Positions 47,881 through 57,715 of a DNA stretch of 64,000 bases are shown piece by piece. The notes beneath the pieces are model-generated. The model was not told the DNA's origin. It did no database searches and saw only the letters and a list, made by a program, of their open reading frames with translations. This stretch comes from Euphorbia lathyris (taxonomy: Eukaryota > Streptophyta > Magnoliopsida > Malpighiales > Euphorbiaceae). How positions within the stretch are numbered: position 1 is the stretch's first letter; each line of letters opens with the position of its first letter. Where the stretch lies: positions 60,783,756 to 60,847,755 of the forward strand of contig NC_088911.1 of NCBI RefSeq assembly GCF_963576675.1, read 5' to 3'. The translations under genes and the position numbers were made by a program.

Positions 47881-47884
47881 AAAC

Positions 47885-49104
47885 GATGTTTTTATTTAAA
47901 ATATTATTTGAAAATTTCTTTTAAATTAAAAACTTATAATTACAACGTTTTCGATACCTGAACTACCTTTTTATCGGATCACGGTTCGTATTGGGATATC
48001 AAAACGAGGTTTTTATTTTAAAACAAAACCGAATTTTATTCAACACGAAATGAAAATTAAATAAATACGCTAAGTAAATAAAATGTGACAAAATAAATAA
48101 ATAACTAAATGAATAAAAACTATAGCATAAAAAAAATAAATAGAAGAAGAGAATAAATTAAATAAAATAAAGAGTCTAGTCCTCGGATAATACCTCGAAT
48201 TCGGTATCTGACAGTCGAAGCCGATTGATTCCACGAACCACGATCTTCCGTTTTTTATGAAAATTTAGTAAAAATTGAACTTTAGGAAATTTGGAATTTT
48301 TGAGAAAAAAAAATATTTTTCTAAAAAAAAATCACTCTCTCTCTAAAAATGTTTAGAGTGAGAAAGTTCTCCCAAAATTCCCTCCTCCTTTTCTCCTTTC
48401 TTTTTGCATGGGGATCCGTGCCTTTTATAGGCAAACGGGTCCCCGGACCAATGGGCGACGCCCAAAAGAAATTGGGCGTCGCCCATTGGGCTTGGGCGGC
48501 CGCCCAACCTAGTGTTGGGCTACCGCCCAACCTTGTTGGGCGGCCGCCCAACAAGAGTTGGGCGGCCGCCCAACAATGTTGGGCGATCGCCCAACAATCG
48601 TTGGGCGAGCGCCCAACGCTAGGTTGGGCGCCCGCGCCCAACCTCCGTCGGGCGTTCGCCCGACGCGGTTGGGCGTCCGCCCGACGACCCTCGGGGCGTG
48701 CCTTGAGCCATTGGGCGTGCGCATCCCGCGGCCGCCGAGCGCGCGTCCCGCGCCGCCGGACGCTCACACATCGCGGCCGCCGAACGCGCGCTTCGCGCTA
48801 CCGGGCACGTGCGCTCAGCGGCCCACGAGAGCGCGCCCCGTGCCACCGGACTCGGGCATTGCTCGGACGACGAGAGCGTGCCACTTACGGTGCGTCTGAC
48901 GGACGCCGAGCGCACGTCCCGCGCCGCCGAGAGGGCATTCGACCATTGTCGTCCGCGTGTCGGATGCCGCTAAGCACCCGCGCCGTGCCGCTAATTTTCC
49001 TTCGCTTATTATTCTTTATATATTTTTCAAAACTTCCGGAATCAATCGCTTCAACCGTCTTGTTTTCAGGTTTTCGTCACAGGTCCTCCGACTCAGTGTC
49101 TACA
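47885..49104 (-). repeat. Tat 3' LTR
   Basis: On the minus strand it begins TGTAGACACTGAGTCGG at 49104, after the polypurine tract. The left border at about 47885 (TGTTTTTATT) is tentative because no second LTR is available. The minus-strand TATA box (TATAAAA) is at 48423-48429. U3 holds a very GC-rich palindrome array (48452-48684), with a decayed GC-rich stretch to about 48960. Confidence 0.65.
48452..48684 (-). promoter_or_regulatory. U3 palindrome array TTGGGCG-NN-CGCCCAA (Tat LTR)
   Basis: Eleven palindromes start at 48452, 48472, 48492, 48515, 48536, 48558, 48579, 48601, 48624, 48648 and 48669. Spacing is 20-24 bp, mean 21.7. The central two bases vary (GC, AT, AC, AG, TT, TC) while the arms are kept. 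The array begins about 22 bp upstream of the TATA box. The arms contain TGGGC, a core of TCP site II elements, so TCP binding is one possibility. Confidence 0.75.
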
Positions 49105-49119
49105 GTTGCCCCTACTTTT
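49105..49119 (-). other. Tat polypurine tract
   Basis: The minus strand reads AAAAGTAGGGGCAAC directly before the LTR start TGTAGACAC at 49104. This fits second-strand priming at the Tat 3' LTR. Confidence 0.7.
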
Positions 49120-49337
49120 CTATTTTGACAGTGATGTGTGTGTTTCGAAAACGTTTTTTTGCTAACGTAACACATGCAATGTAAAACATATAAGAGTAAA
49201 AGACACGTAAAGAGTAGGAGGGAGCATACCTGACCTTCGCGCTGCGCGCTCTGGTGTCGTTCTCTGATTCCTTCCATCCTCGCCTCTGAATCGTCCGTCG
49301 GTGGATGTTTTTCTCTCGAAATCTAGCGTACGTTGAC

Positions 49338-49635
49338 TATGGGTAAGAATGGCTCGAAAGCAACCTCGGTTGTGGACCGTAGGTAAGATGGCTAAAAAGC
49401 TACCTCGGTCGTGAACCGTAGGTAAGATGGCTAAAAAGCTACCTCGGTCGTGAACCGTAGGTAAGATGGCTAAAAAGCTACCTCGGTCGTGAACCGTAGG
49501 TAAGATGGCTAAAAAGCTACCTCGGTCGTGAACCGTAGGTAAGATGGCTAAAAAGCTACCTCGGTCGTGAACCGTAGGTAAGATGGCTAAGAAGCTACCT
49601 CGGTCGTGAACCGTAGGTAAGATGGCTCAAGGGCA
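49338..49635. repeat. 39-bp tandem repeat between Tat LTR and antisense gene
   Basis: Units start at 49379, 49418, 49457, 49496, 49535 and 49574 and are almost identical, with a diverged unit before and a partial one after. The unit core is GTAGGTAAGATGGCTAAAAA. Tandem repeats in this position are known in Tat/Ogre elements and can seed satellites. The rest of 49120-49977 shows nothing else definite. Confidence 0.92.
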
Positions 49636-49977
49636 GCAAAGTTCTTTCTAACGATTCTGAATTCTTTTAAAACATCATTGTCTGGAGCTAGTGTCTCGGA
49701 GGTTTAATGGGAACATGTTTTGGTCTGGAATGATATAGACTAACGATTGTTTTTCTGTTGACTGTCGTCTGTACTTTGACTGGTGTCACTGTTCTATAAA
49801 AATTGGCTATTGTCTGGAGTTCATATCTTGACAGTATTGGTTGCTGTCTGAGAGAAATGCAGGCGGAAACGGACTGCAAATCGGAGGTCTGTGCACCTAG
49901 TAATTAATTATTTACTTTTTACCTTTATGTCAAATCGTACTTTTTTCACTATTTACGGGAATACCATTCCCTTTTCC

Positions 49978-49984
49978 TATATAA
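49978..49984 (+). promoter_or_regulatory. TATA box of the antisense gene
   Basis: TATATAA stands 80 bases before the ATG at 50064 and is followed by a C/T-rich leader (CTTCTCTCCCCTC) without ATGs. It gives the accessory gene a promoter on the strand opposite to the Tat genome. Confidence 0.7.
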
Positions 49985-50063
49985 GGTGGTGGGGTTTCAT
50001 TTCAACCCCACACCTTCTCTCCCCTCTTTCTCTCACTAGACTTCAATTTGGATTATTCTCGGG

Positions 50064-53000
50064 ATGGATTTAGATGAATGGGATGGCACTAGAGGCATGT
50101 ACGAGGTTTACGTAAACCTGGATAGAGTGGATACCTTTCACGACCCTACGACGCATTTGAGCAGGACACGCTGCAACGAGGTAAGTAATTTCTCACTTTT
50201 ATTCGATTCAAACTCTAGGCTTTAGCATTCCTATACGAACATGATTTGCATGCTAACCTTTAGACTGCCTTAGAGGACTTTAGCTAGAAAACGTGAATTC
50301 CTTTATTTACAAGTAACACCTGTTTATCTTTGTAAGAATGCGCGCTATATGCATGTGAATAGTGGCACTACGAATTTATGCATGCTAACAGTAAAAACGA
50401 CGTGAATAGTGAAAACGTGAATAGTGCACGTGAATAGTGTAAATGAATAGTAAAGACTTAGCTAATGCACGTGAATACTAAGAAACGTGAATAGTGAAAA
50501 CGCGAATAGTGCACGTGGATAGTAAAAACGTGAATAGTAAAAACTTAGCTAATGCACGTGAATAGTGCACGTGAATAGTAAAAACTTAACTAATGCACGT
50601 GAATAGTAAAGCCTAATCTATGCTCCTCGTCACCGCAGACGAGGGTGGATCAAAGAATTGACTAAACCTTACGTGAATGACCCTACAGGAGAGATTTTTA
50701 CAGAAAATTGGTCCTAACTGACCGGATGTCTCTAGGTTAGAAAATGAAAGAATACCTAGTCTTAACGCATTCTTATCAATTGCATGCTTTAGGAGCTGTA
50801 TTTAAATTTCCTTATCTTGTTCCTTTTTAGTTCATTGAGATTTCGGGGACCACCGCCGAGGTTCATTCGTGGTATGATAGGCTAGGCGCCGCGGCGAGAG
50901 CCCGCGTGCGTGAGTTGGGCTTCGAGCCCTTTATTACAACGCTGCCCTGCACCAACGGGGTATGCGATCCTTTTGGCCTACGGGCCTTGTGTGAGCGGTG
51001 GGTTGATTCGACCCACACCTTCCACCTTTCCTTTGGGGAGATGACTATCTCGCCTCGAGATTTTTCGCTATTGACCGGATTGCGAGGGAGCAACACTCCC
51101 GTCCCTTTCCATTTTGGTATGATGCGACCGCGGGTCGACCCTGCTAGGCTTGCTGCCTTGATTGGATCGGGAGTTCGTCTATACGCCAAGTTTACTCCGG
51201 CGAAGTTTGTTTCCACCGCGAGCCTCTTGAGTAGACGAGATTTTTGCGAGACTGACGATACCGACTTGGCGGTTCGTAGCTTCTTGGTATATGCTCTGAG
51301 TGAGACGATTTTCCGCACGAAGGGCGGGAAGGTACATGCGGGCGTCATTCAGGCGCTCAGCGATTTGGATGCAGCGGCTTCCTACGATTGGGCGGGGGCA
51401 GGCTTAGCCTTTCTTTACAAGTTTTTGGATCTGACTTGCCGGAAGCACAAGGACTTCGGTGGTTATACCTTTGCTCTGCTGGTACGTGACGCCTTCTTGA
51501 CTTATCCGTCTTATCTTCTTCGCATTTTTCACACTCCTAGTCCTCGTTTTTACCGGAGGTGTGGGCGTATGAGAGACGCATCCTTCCCAGCCGGTCTCGA
51601 TCTCGACCGAGAGTACTGAGGCCGCCTTTCATGACTCAGTGGAGGGATTTTGACTTGAGCGCCGAGAGGAGTCAGACAGTGTCGCGGCTCCTGGATCGAA
51701 TCGACTTGCTGACCCTCACACAGGTAGATTTTGCCTAATCATGCTTGGTTTTTTGTTTGAGTCTTTCTGACTTTCTCTTTGTGCATTTTTTTAGATTAAG
51801 TTCCGATGGGACGACCTTGACTTCGGCCCTGGTTATACATATGTATCGATGATCCAGGAGCAGCAGTGTGTGCTCACCGGCCCCTGCGTGCGGGCGTGGT
51901 ATTTAGGGGATCGAGGCATCACCGGAGTTAGGGACGCTCACTGGACGCCGGGCGAGATCCCCGTCTCTATGTTCGCGGTGCGGACCCTGCCACTATCGGT
52001 CATTCGTCGAACCTGACCCGTCGGTATGTTGGTAGAGCGGTGTGGATTCACGCCGGGGGCCGTGAGCCTTACTTGTCTACTTTGCTGAGCGCGAGGGATG
52101 CCCCGGCGGCGGCGATGGAGGTGGATCCGGTGGCGGATGTATTTTCGAGGGAGGCTGTCGCGGCAGTCTTTGGTCAGGAGGAGGTCCCGGTAAATGATTC
52201 CATTCCCTTTTTATTTTACCCCTTTTATTTATGAGATGTTCAGAGGTTTTATGGTGTGTTTTGTTTGCAGGAGGGATCCTGGAGGAGTGCCCACTTATCT
52301 GATTTCTTCGACGGCACTCGGGCTCAGACGCCAGTGTGCGAGCAGCCCTACTATGTTGGCGAGTCCTCCAGTTCTGCCCAACCGGAGAGATCTTCCCTAG
52401 GCATGCCTATACCAGACTATGGGAGAGATCATGCTACGATCTGCTATGACGAGTCCGGGGCACCTTACGCGGGATTTGAGGCGGCCCCTCCTATCTTCTC
52501 CTCGAGGGTCCCGTTTGATCCCTCGGACGCTTCTCTGACCACGAGAGAGACTTGTACGGATTACATGGGGCTGTCTGGTTATCTCCGAGACCGCCTCAGC
52601 TTGCGCTGCACTGATCACCTGGTACGTATCATTACTGTACTTTAGTGTAGTGAAATGTATGCATGTATGTATGATTTATTTTTCTGCCTATGCTGCCTTT
52701 TATCTGTTCTTTTTTCTTTTTCTGTAGAGTGATCTGCATGCCCACGAGCGGAGACAGAGCGAGCTAGTGCGGGAAGCTGATGCCCGAGTTGGTCATGTGT
52801 ATCAAGAAAGGAACGACCACTGGTCGGGGATGATGCGACGGGAGACTGAGGGTCGCCTTGCCGTCGAGGAGAGGGCGCGTGATGAGTCGATCAAACGCCT
52901 TGCTGCAGAGGAGAGAGCACGAGCTGCTGATGAGAGAGCACGAGTTTCTGATGAGAGAGCGCGAGTTTCTGATGAGAGAGCGCGTGCTGCTGAGGAGGCA

Positions 53001-53066
53001 CTATCTGCGGAGCGGGCATCACACCTGAGAGATTTTGAGAACTATTGGGACTTTCCTCCGTATTAG
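50064..53066 (+). pseudogene. Tat antisense accessory gene: plant mobile domain protein with coiled-coil tail, 6 exons, one frameshift
   Basis: Exons 50064-50180, 50831-51481, 51541-51723, 51795-52189, 52271-52621 and 52728-53066 have GT-AG borders and all join at codon boundaries. The intron at 51482-51540 is only 59 bases but is needed to keep the frame. Exons 2-4 encode a plant mobile domain: RARVRELGFEPFITTL, FHLSFGEMTISPRDFSLLTG, then LPEVWAYERRILP and PPFMTQWRDF. Exon 6 is a highly charged coiled coil with repeated DERARVS units. Exon 4 is 395 bases, and a one-base shift near 51975 switches the frame; otherwise it would be about 679 residues. Family knowledge: host PMD proteins MAIN and MAIL1 take part in transposon silencing in Arabidopsis. 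The function here is unknown. Confidence 0.82.
50355..50610 (+). repeat. Dispersed ACGTGAATAGT repeats in intron 1 of the antisense gene
   Basis: About 13 copies of a short unit (A/C)ACGTGAATAGT(G/A) lie at irregular 11-30-bp intervals. Several read CACGTG, the G-box palindrome bound by bHLH/bZIP factors in plants. Position in the first intron would suit an intronic enhancer. Confidence 0.7.
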
Positions 53067-53561
53067 GCTCGTTATGTATTGCTTTGTAGCTTTCATTATT
53101 GCTTTGTAGCTTTCATTGTTGCTTTGTAGCTTTTATTAGGGTTTCTCCGATGTATAGCTGATGTATAGGGAGTGGGGTGGATAGTAGGTAGGCTTTTTGT
53201 GAAAAATAGGACAAGAAATATATAACCCGTGATTCATATTACCATGCATTCGGTAGATTATAATGATTCCAATCATTCTCGTCAGATATATTCATGCCTC
53301 TATTTATTTACAAACAACAGAAATACTTAGTCTCTTATACATTGTTTTTGTAATTGCTCAAGTTATAACTATTGTTACCAGGACCCGCCTTTCGGTTTTC
53401 GGATCCCGGCGATTTTTCTCCTCCCCTTTTACTATCCCGAAATTTTTAAATGAGTGCCCTTTCGGGTTTTCACCCATTGGGATTTCCCTTATTGTTGCAT
53501 AGGTCGCCCTTTGCGGGTTTTCAACCTATCGGGAATTTTTCTTTATTTTTTTTTTTTTTTT
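53067..53561. other. Convergent spacer between antisense gene and pol
   Basis: Contains the 3' UTR of the plus-strand gene, including three close repeats of TTGCTTTGTAGCTTTCATT near 53077-53140. Three imperfect copies of a unit with GCCCTTTCGGGTTTTC lie at about 53383-53545. A T-run (A-run on the minus strand) directly follows the pol stop. It is a likely termination/polyadenylation zone for both transcripts. Confidence 0.55.
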
Positions 53562-54997
53562 TTACGAAAAGTATTTCTTAAGCCTATCCAGGTTGGTAGG
53601 TTCGGAGAATTCCATGCCGTCCATTGTGGTTAACTTCACCGCTCCTTTTCTTCGTATCTTCTTTACGACGAATGGTCCTTCCCAGTTAACCTGAACTTCC
53701 CCCTCGGGTCGGTGTGCGTCACACGGATCTGTTTCAGCACCAAATCTACTTCTTTGATAGGGCTGGTCTTGACTTTTTTATTGAAAGCCCGAGCCATCCT
53801 TCTTTGATATAACTGTACATGGTAAAGGGCTTCCATCCTTTTCTCATCAACTAAAGCCAACTGCTCATATCGCCTCTTCACCCATTCCGTTTCGGGAATT
53901 TCTGCTTCCACTACGATTCTCAACGATCGCTTTTCGATCTCAATCGGCAGGACTGCTTCTGTTCCGTATACCAAGGAGAATGGCGTTGCCCCAGTCGAGG
54001 TTCTGATTGTCGTGCGATAAGCCCACAATGCGAGTGGGAGGTGCTCATGCCAGTTCCGATGTGATTCCACCGTCTTTACGAGAATCCTTTTAAGGTTCTT
54101 ATTAGCTGCTTCTACTGCCCCATTAGCCTGTGGACGGTACGGAGAAGACCTGTGATGTTCAATGCCATATTCTCGGAAAAGATTCCTTACTTCCCCCTGA
54201 AACTGGACTCCGTTATCCGTGATCATATGATGAGGCACTCCGAACCTGGTGATCAAGTGTTTTTCAATGAACTTTCTCATCTGCTTGGATCCCAGTTTAC
54301 TAAACGACTCTGCTTCTACCCATTTGGTGAAATAATCGATGGCGACAGCAATAAACTTATGTCCATTTGAAGCGTTAGGCCTTACTTCGCCGATGATGTC
54401 AATGCCCCAGGCAGCGAATGGCCAAATAGGTGCTAGCACATGTAGTTCCATGGCCGGACGATGACTGCAATCGCCGTGGATTTGACAATCGTGACATTTC
54501 TTTGCATACTCGTTACAATCTCTTTCCATGGTGAGCCAATAGAAGCCTTGTCTGATAATTTTCTTAGCTAGTACTGCTCCTCCCATATGGGCTCCACAAA
54601 TTCCCGAATGTACTGATTCCATTGCCTCGCGAGCTTCTCCCGCATTCAAGCATCTAAGTTGTAATCCATCAACGTGCCTTTTGTAAAGCAAGTCATTGTG
54701 GATGACGAACTGACGAGCTAGCCTTCTAATCACAGCTTGATCCCTAGGTTCTGACTCTGCCGGATATGTCCCATCTTTCATGAAGTTCACGATATCGAAA
54801 TACCACGGTTTTTCATCTGTCCCTAACAGCATTACGTCCTCGTAACATGGTTTGTGAGATCTTCTCAATACCAACGGCTTCGAAGCAAGGTTCCGGGGGT
54901 TGTCCCAAACTGACACCAAAGTGGTCAAAGCATCCGCCGCCTGGTTCTGTGCTCGAGGAATATGATAGAAACGACATTCCTTGAATCTTTGTGCCAA
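53562..54997 (-). pseudogene. Tat integrase region of pol
   Basis: Zinc finger (H-H, then CHDCQIHGD), catalytic core with AAWGIDIIGE (first Asp), ITDNGVQFQG (second Asp) and AVEAANKNLKR (Glu), all present. The open frame runs to 53663. A one-base shift in a C-run near 53698 means the true C-terminus (WEGPFVVKK, then LDRLKKYFS) lies in another frame ending with TAA at 53562-53564. No chromodomain, as in the Tat lineage. Upstream it is in frame with RNase H, separated by TAG at 55061-55063. Confidence 0.88.
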
Positions 54998-55060
54998 CCC
55001 TTCTAGCTGATCTAGATATGGACGTAGCCTTTCTTCCCTTACTTCCCAGTTTCCTTGTGC

Positions 55061-55984
55061 CTATTCGATGATCAACTTGGAATCACCCCAAATTTCGACA
55101 TATGATGCTCCCAGTGCTGCTAATGACTCTAAGCCATAAATGCACGCTTCATATTCGGCCATATTATTGGTAAGAGGGAACGACAACTTCTTAGCCATCG
55201 GGATCCTTTCTCCCTCTGGTGAGATAAGTAGTACTCCAACTCCAGCTCCATTCGAATTAACTGCTCCATCGAAGAACATTTTCCACGGTATGACTTCGAT
55301 TGCGTTCAAGTGCTCATCTGGGAAACCATAACTTATCTCTTCTTCCTCTGCATTCAGGGGTTGGTTGGCTAGAAATTCTGCCACGGCCCTCCCTTTGATA
55401 ACCTTCTTCGTCACATATTCAATGTCAAACTCGGATAAAAGCAACAACCATCTGGCTAACTTCCCCGTCAAGGATGGAGTTCGGTATAGATACTTCACGG
55501 GGTCCATCCGAGAAATAATGATCACTTTATACGATTGGAAATAGTGCCACAGTTTCTTTGTCAACCATACCACTGCCACACATGTCTTTTCGATCATGTT
55601 GTACTTGAGCTCGTACTCCAGGAATTTCTTACTCAAATAATACACCGCGTGCTCCACACCGGTGTCTCCCTCTTGAGCCAACATTGCCCCAATAGATCGC
55701 TCCTCAATCGCTACATAGAGGAGAAGCGGCTTTCCTAGTTTAGGCGGTCTCAGCACTGGCGGATTAGACAAATAGCTCCGGACGCTCTCCAAAGCTTGTT
55801 GACACTTATCATTCCAAACAGCGGGTTGGTCTTTCCTTAGCAACTTAAAGATTGGCTCGCAGATTGCGGTGTGTCTTGCTATGAACCGACTGATGTACTG
55901 AACCTCCCCCAGAAACCCTCTCACTTCCTTCTCATTTCTCGGCGCCGGCATCTCCTGTATAGCCTTCACTTTATCAGGATCCAC
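55061..55984 (-). pseudogene. Tat RT end, RNase H and second RNase H-like domain
   Basis: Starts after an in-frame TGA at 56045-56047, so it is part of the same long polyprotein. It has the RT connection (VRGFLGEVQYISRFI), the classical RNase H (LLLYVAIEERSIGAML, IEKTCVAVVWLTKKLW) and a second archaeal-type RNase H start (WKMFFDGAVNSNGAGVGVLL, NMAEYEACIYGL). The dual RNase H is diagnostic for Tat/Ogre elements. One substitution is seen in the first domain, where TDH is replaced by ISRMDP. Confidence 0.85.
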
Positions 55985-56044
55985 CTCGATTCCCTTATTT
56001 CCGATTACATAGCCTAAGATTTTCCCCGACGAAACGCCGAAAAA

Positions 56045-57682
56045 TCACTTCTTCGGGTTTAACCTTAGTTTGAATTCTGCAATTCGGGCCAAAAACTTCT
56101 CGAGCGCGGCAAAATGCCCTTCTCCTGTCTCTGATTTGACCATCATATCGTCCACATAGACTTCTACCTCCTTGTGTATCATATCATGGAATAGTGCTGT
56201 GGCCATTCTCTGGTAAGTTGCCCCGGCGTTTTTCAAACCAAACGGCATTACCCTGTAACAGTATGTCCCCCACTTAGTTGTGAACGAGGTTTTCGCTTTG
56301 TGCTTTTCGGCCATCTGAACTTGCATGTAGCCCATGAAACCGTCCACATTCGTGTGTAATACACTTGATGCTGCGCTGTCGATCAATACGTCGATATGAG
56401 GTAATGCGAACTCATCCTTGGGGCATGCCTTGTTAAGATCTCTGTAATCAACGCACATTCTCACTTTGCCGTCCTTCTTTGCGATGGGCACCACATTTGC
56501 GACCCAAGGGGGATAGTCGATTACTTCGATGAATCCTGCTTCTAACTGTTTCTTCACCTCCTCTCTGATCTTATCTGCCCATTCTGGTCTCAAACGTCGG
56601 AGCTTCTGCTTTACGGGCTTCGCTTCGAGGTAAGTTGGAATGCGGTGGGTTACGATTGATTGATCAATTCCAAGCATGTCTTCGTATGTCCAAGCGAATA
56701 CAATTTCGTATTTTTTAATTATTCTCTCAAATTCTTTTCTCTCTTCAATAGTTAATGCTTGAGCAATTTGTATAAGTTTAGGATTTTCATCCGTACCAAG
56801 ATTGAAAGTTGACATTTCTATTGTATTGATTTCAAATGCAGGCATGTTATATGAATGAGAATGCATGGAATGATCATGATCGACATCAAGCAAGTAAGCA
56901 AAATCAGAATTCATTTCATTGATAGCATGGGTGATTACATCATCTGACTCAAACAAAGCAGTAATACAATTTTCATCATTAGGGCCTTCGGACTTCTCGT
57001 GAATTTTGGAGGTACTAGGCTCATCTCCCGCTCCCGCAGTCACTTCGATGGTGATGACCTGCTCCTCGGCATTTAAATCCAGCATCATGATCTCCTCGAC
57101 AAAGCAGCTCGCATTTCCTTTGCCCCAGTCGGCAACATCATTGAAGATTTCGAACCATGGCAGAATCTTCCCTTCCGTGCTAGTCCATGCCTCGGGGGTT
57201 CCTGAATATGCCTTCCCATGCCCCTCGCTCATAAAATACTTCCTCAAGCCTACTTTTCCTTCAGCACTCGCATTGGACGGACTCCCCTGCTCATATCCCA
57301 AACCTCTCCGGGTTTTTTGACTCTTAAAATCCGGAAATTCTGGCAACCCATGATGGTGTGCTCCTAAACCCATTCCTGGGATGAAACCTCCCCTGCTCAG
57401 ATCCTCGTCAGTAAATGTGATCTCAGTCTTCTTTCGGGCCATAATTGCCCCTACTAGTGCTGCCGGCTCAGTATCGGTGGAAATAACCAAATTCTGCAAC
57501 TCCTTCATCAGGTTCTCACGATGGTACTTAGAATGGCATAAAACTTCCCAGACCGTAGACTTAGCTTGCGTCTTCTTTAACTGCTCAAGAACTTGGTCAT
57601 CGGGCTTAGGAGCCGACCCTTCTCCAATCTCAGTCTCTACCATTGGTGCCTTTCCCTCGGCCACACGACCTGATCTCGTCAT
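56045..57682 (-). pseudogene. Tat reverse transcriptase with G-patch-like linker; protease missing
   Basis: 545 codons. Residues 90-130 run from KKTEITFTDEDL directly into GGFIPGMGLG. In Tat relatives the aspartic protease, with a DNGSSLN-type active site, lies between these blocks, so an in-frame deletion removed it. A G-patch-like piece and acidic linker follow. RT covers about residues 390-545 with RMCVDYRDLNKA, TNVDGFMGYMQV, RVMPFGLKNAGATYQR and the catalytic YVDD box. It ends at a TGA that interrupts the RT. A short upstream part of the same frame (57716-57910) ends at TAG 57716-57718. Confidence 0.85.
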
Positions 57683-57715
57683 TACCGCAATTTCCGGCTC
57701 ATCATCCGATTCGTC

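Noticed and set aside
48321..49128. Long Arg/Pro-rich ORFs on both strands of the GC-rich LTR stretch
   Set aside because: They come from the GC-rich palindrome array, which is open in several frames; repeats of the DNA motif, not of codons, explain them.
49338..49635. CRISPR-like array
   Set aside because: Repeats are directly adjacent with no unique spacers, in plant DNA, beside a Tat LTR. It is a simple tandem repeat.
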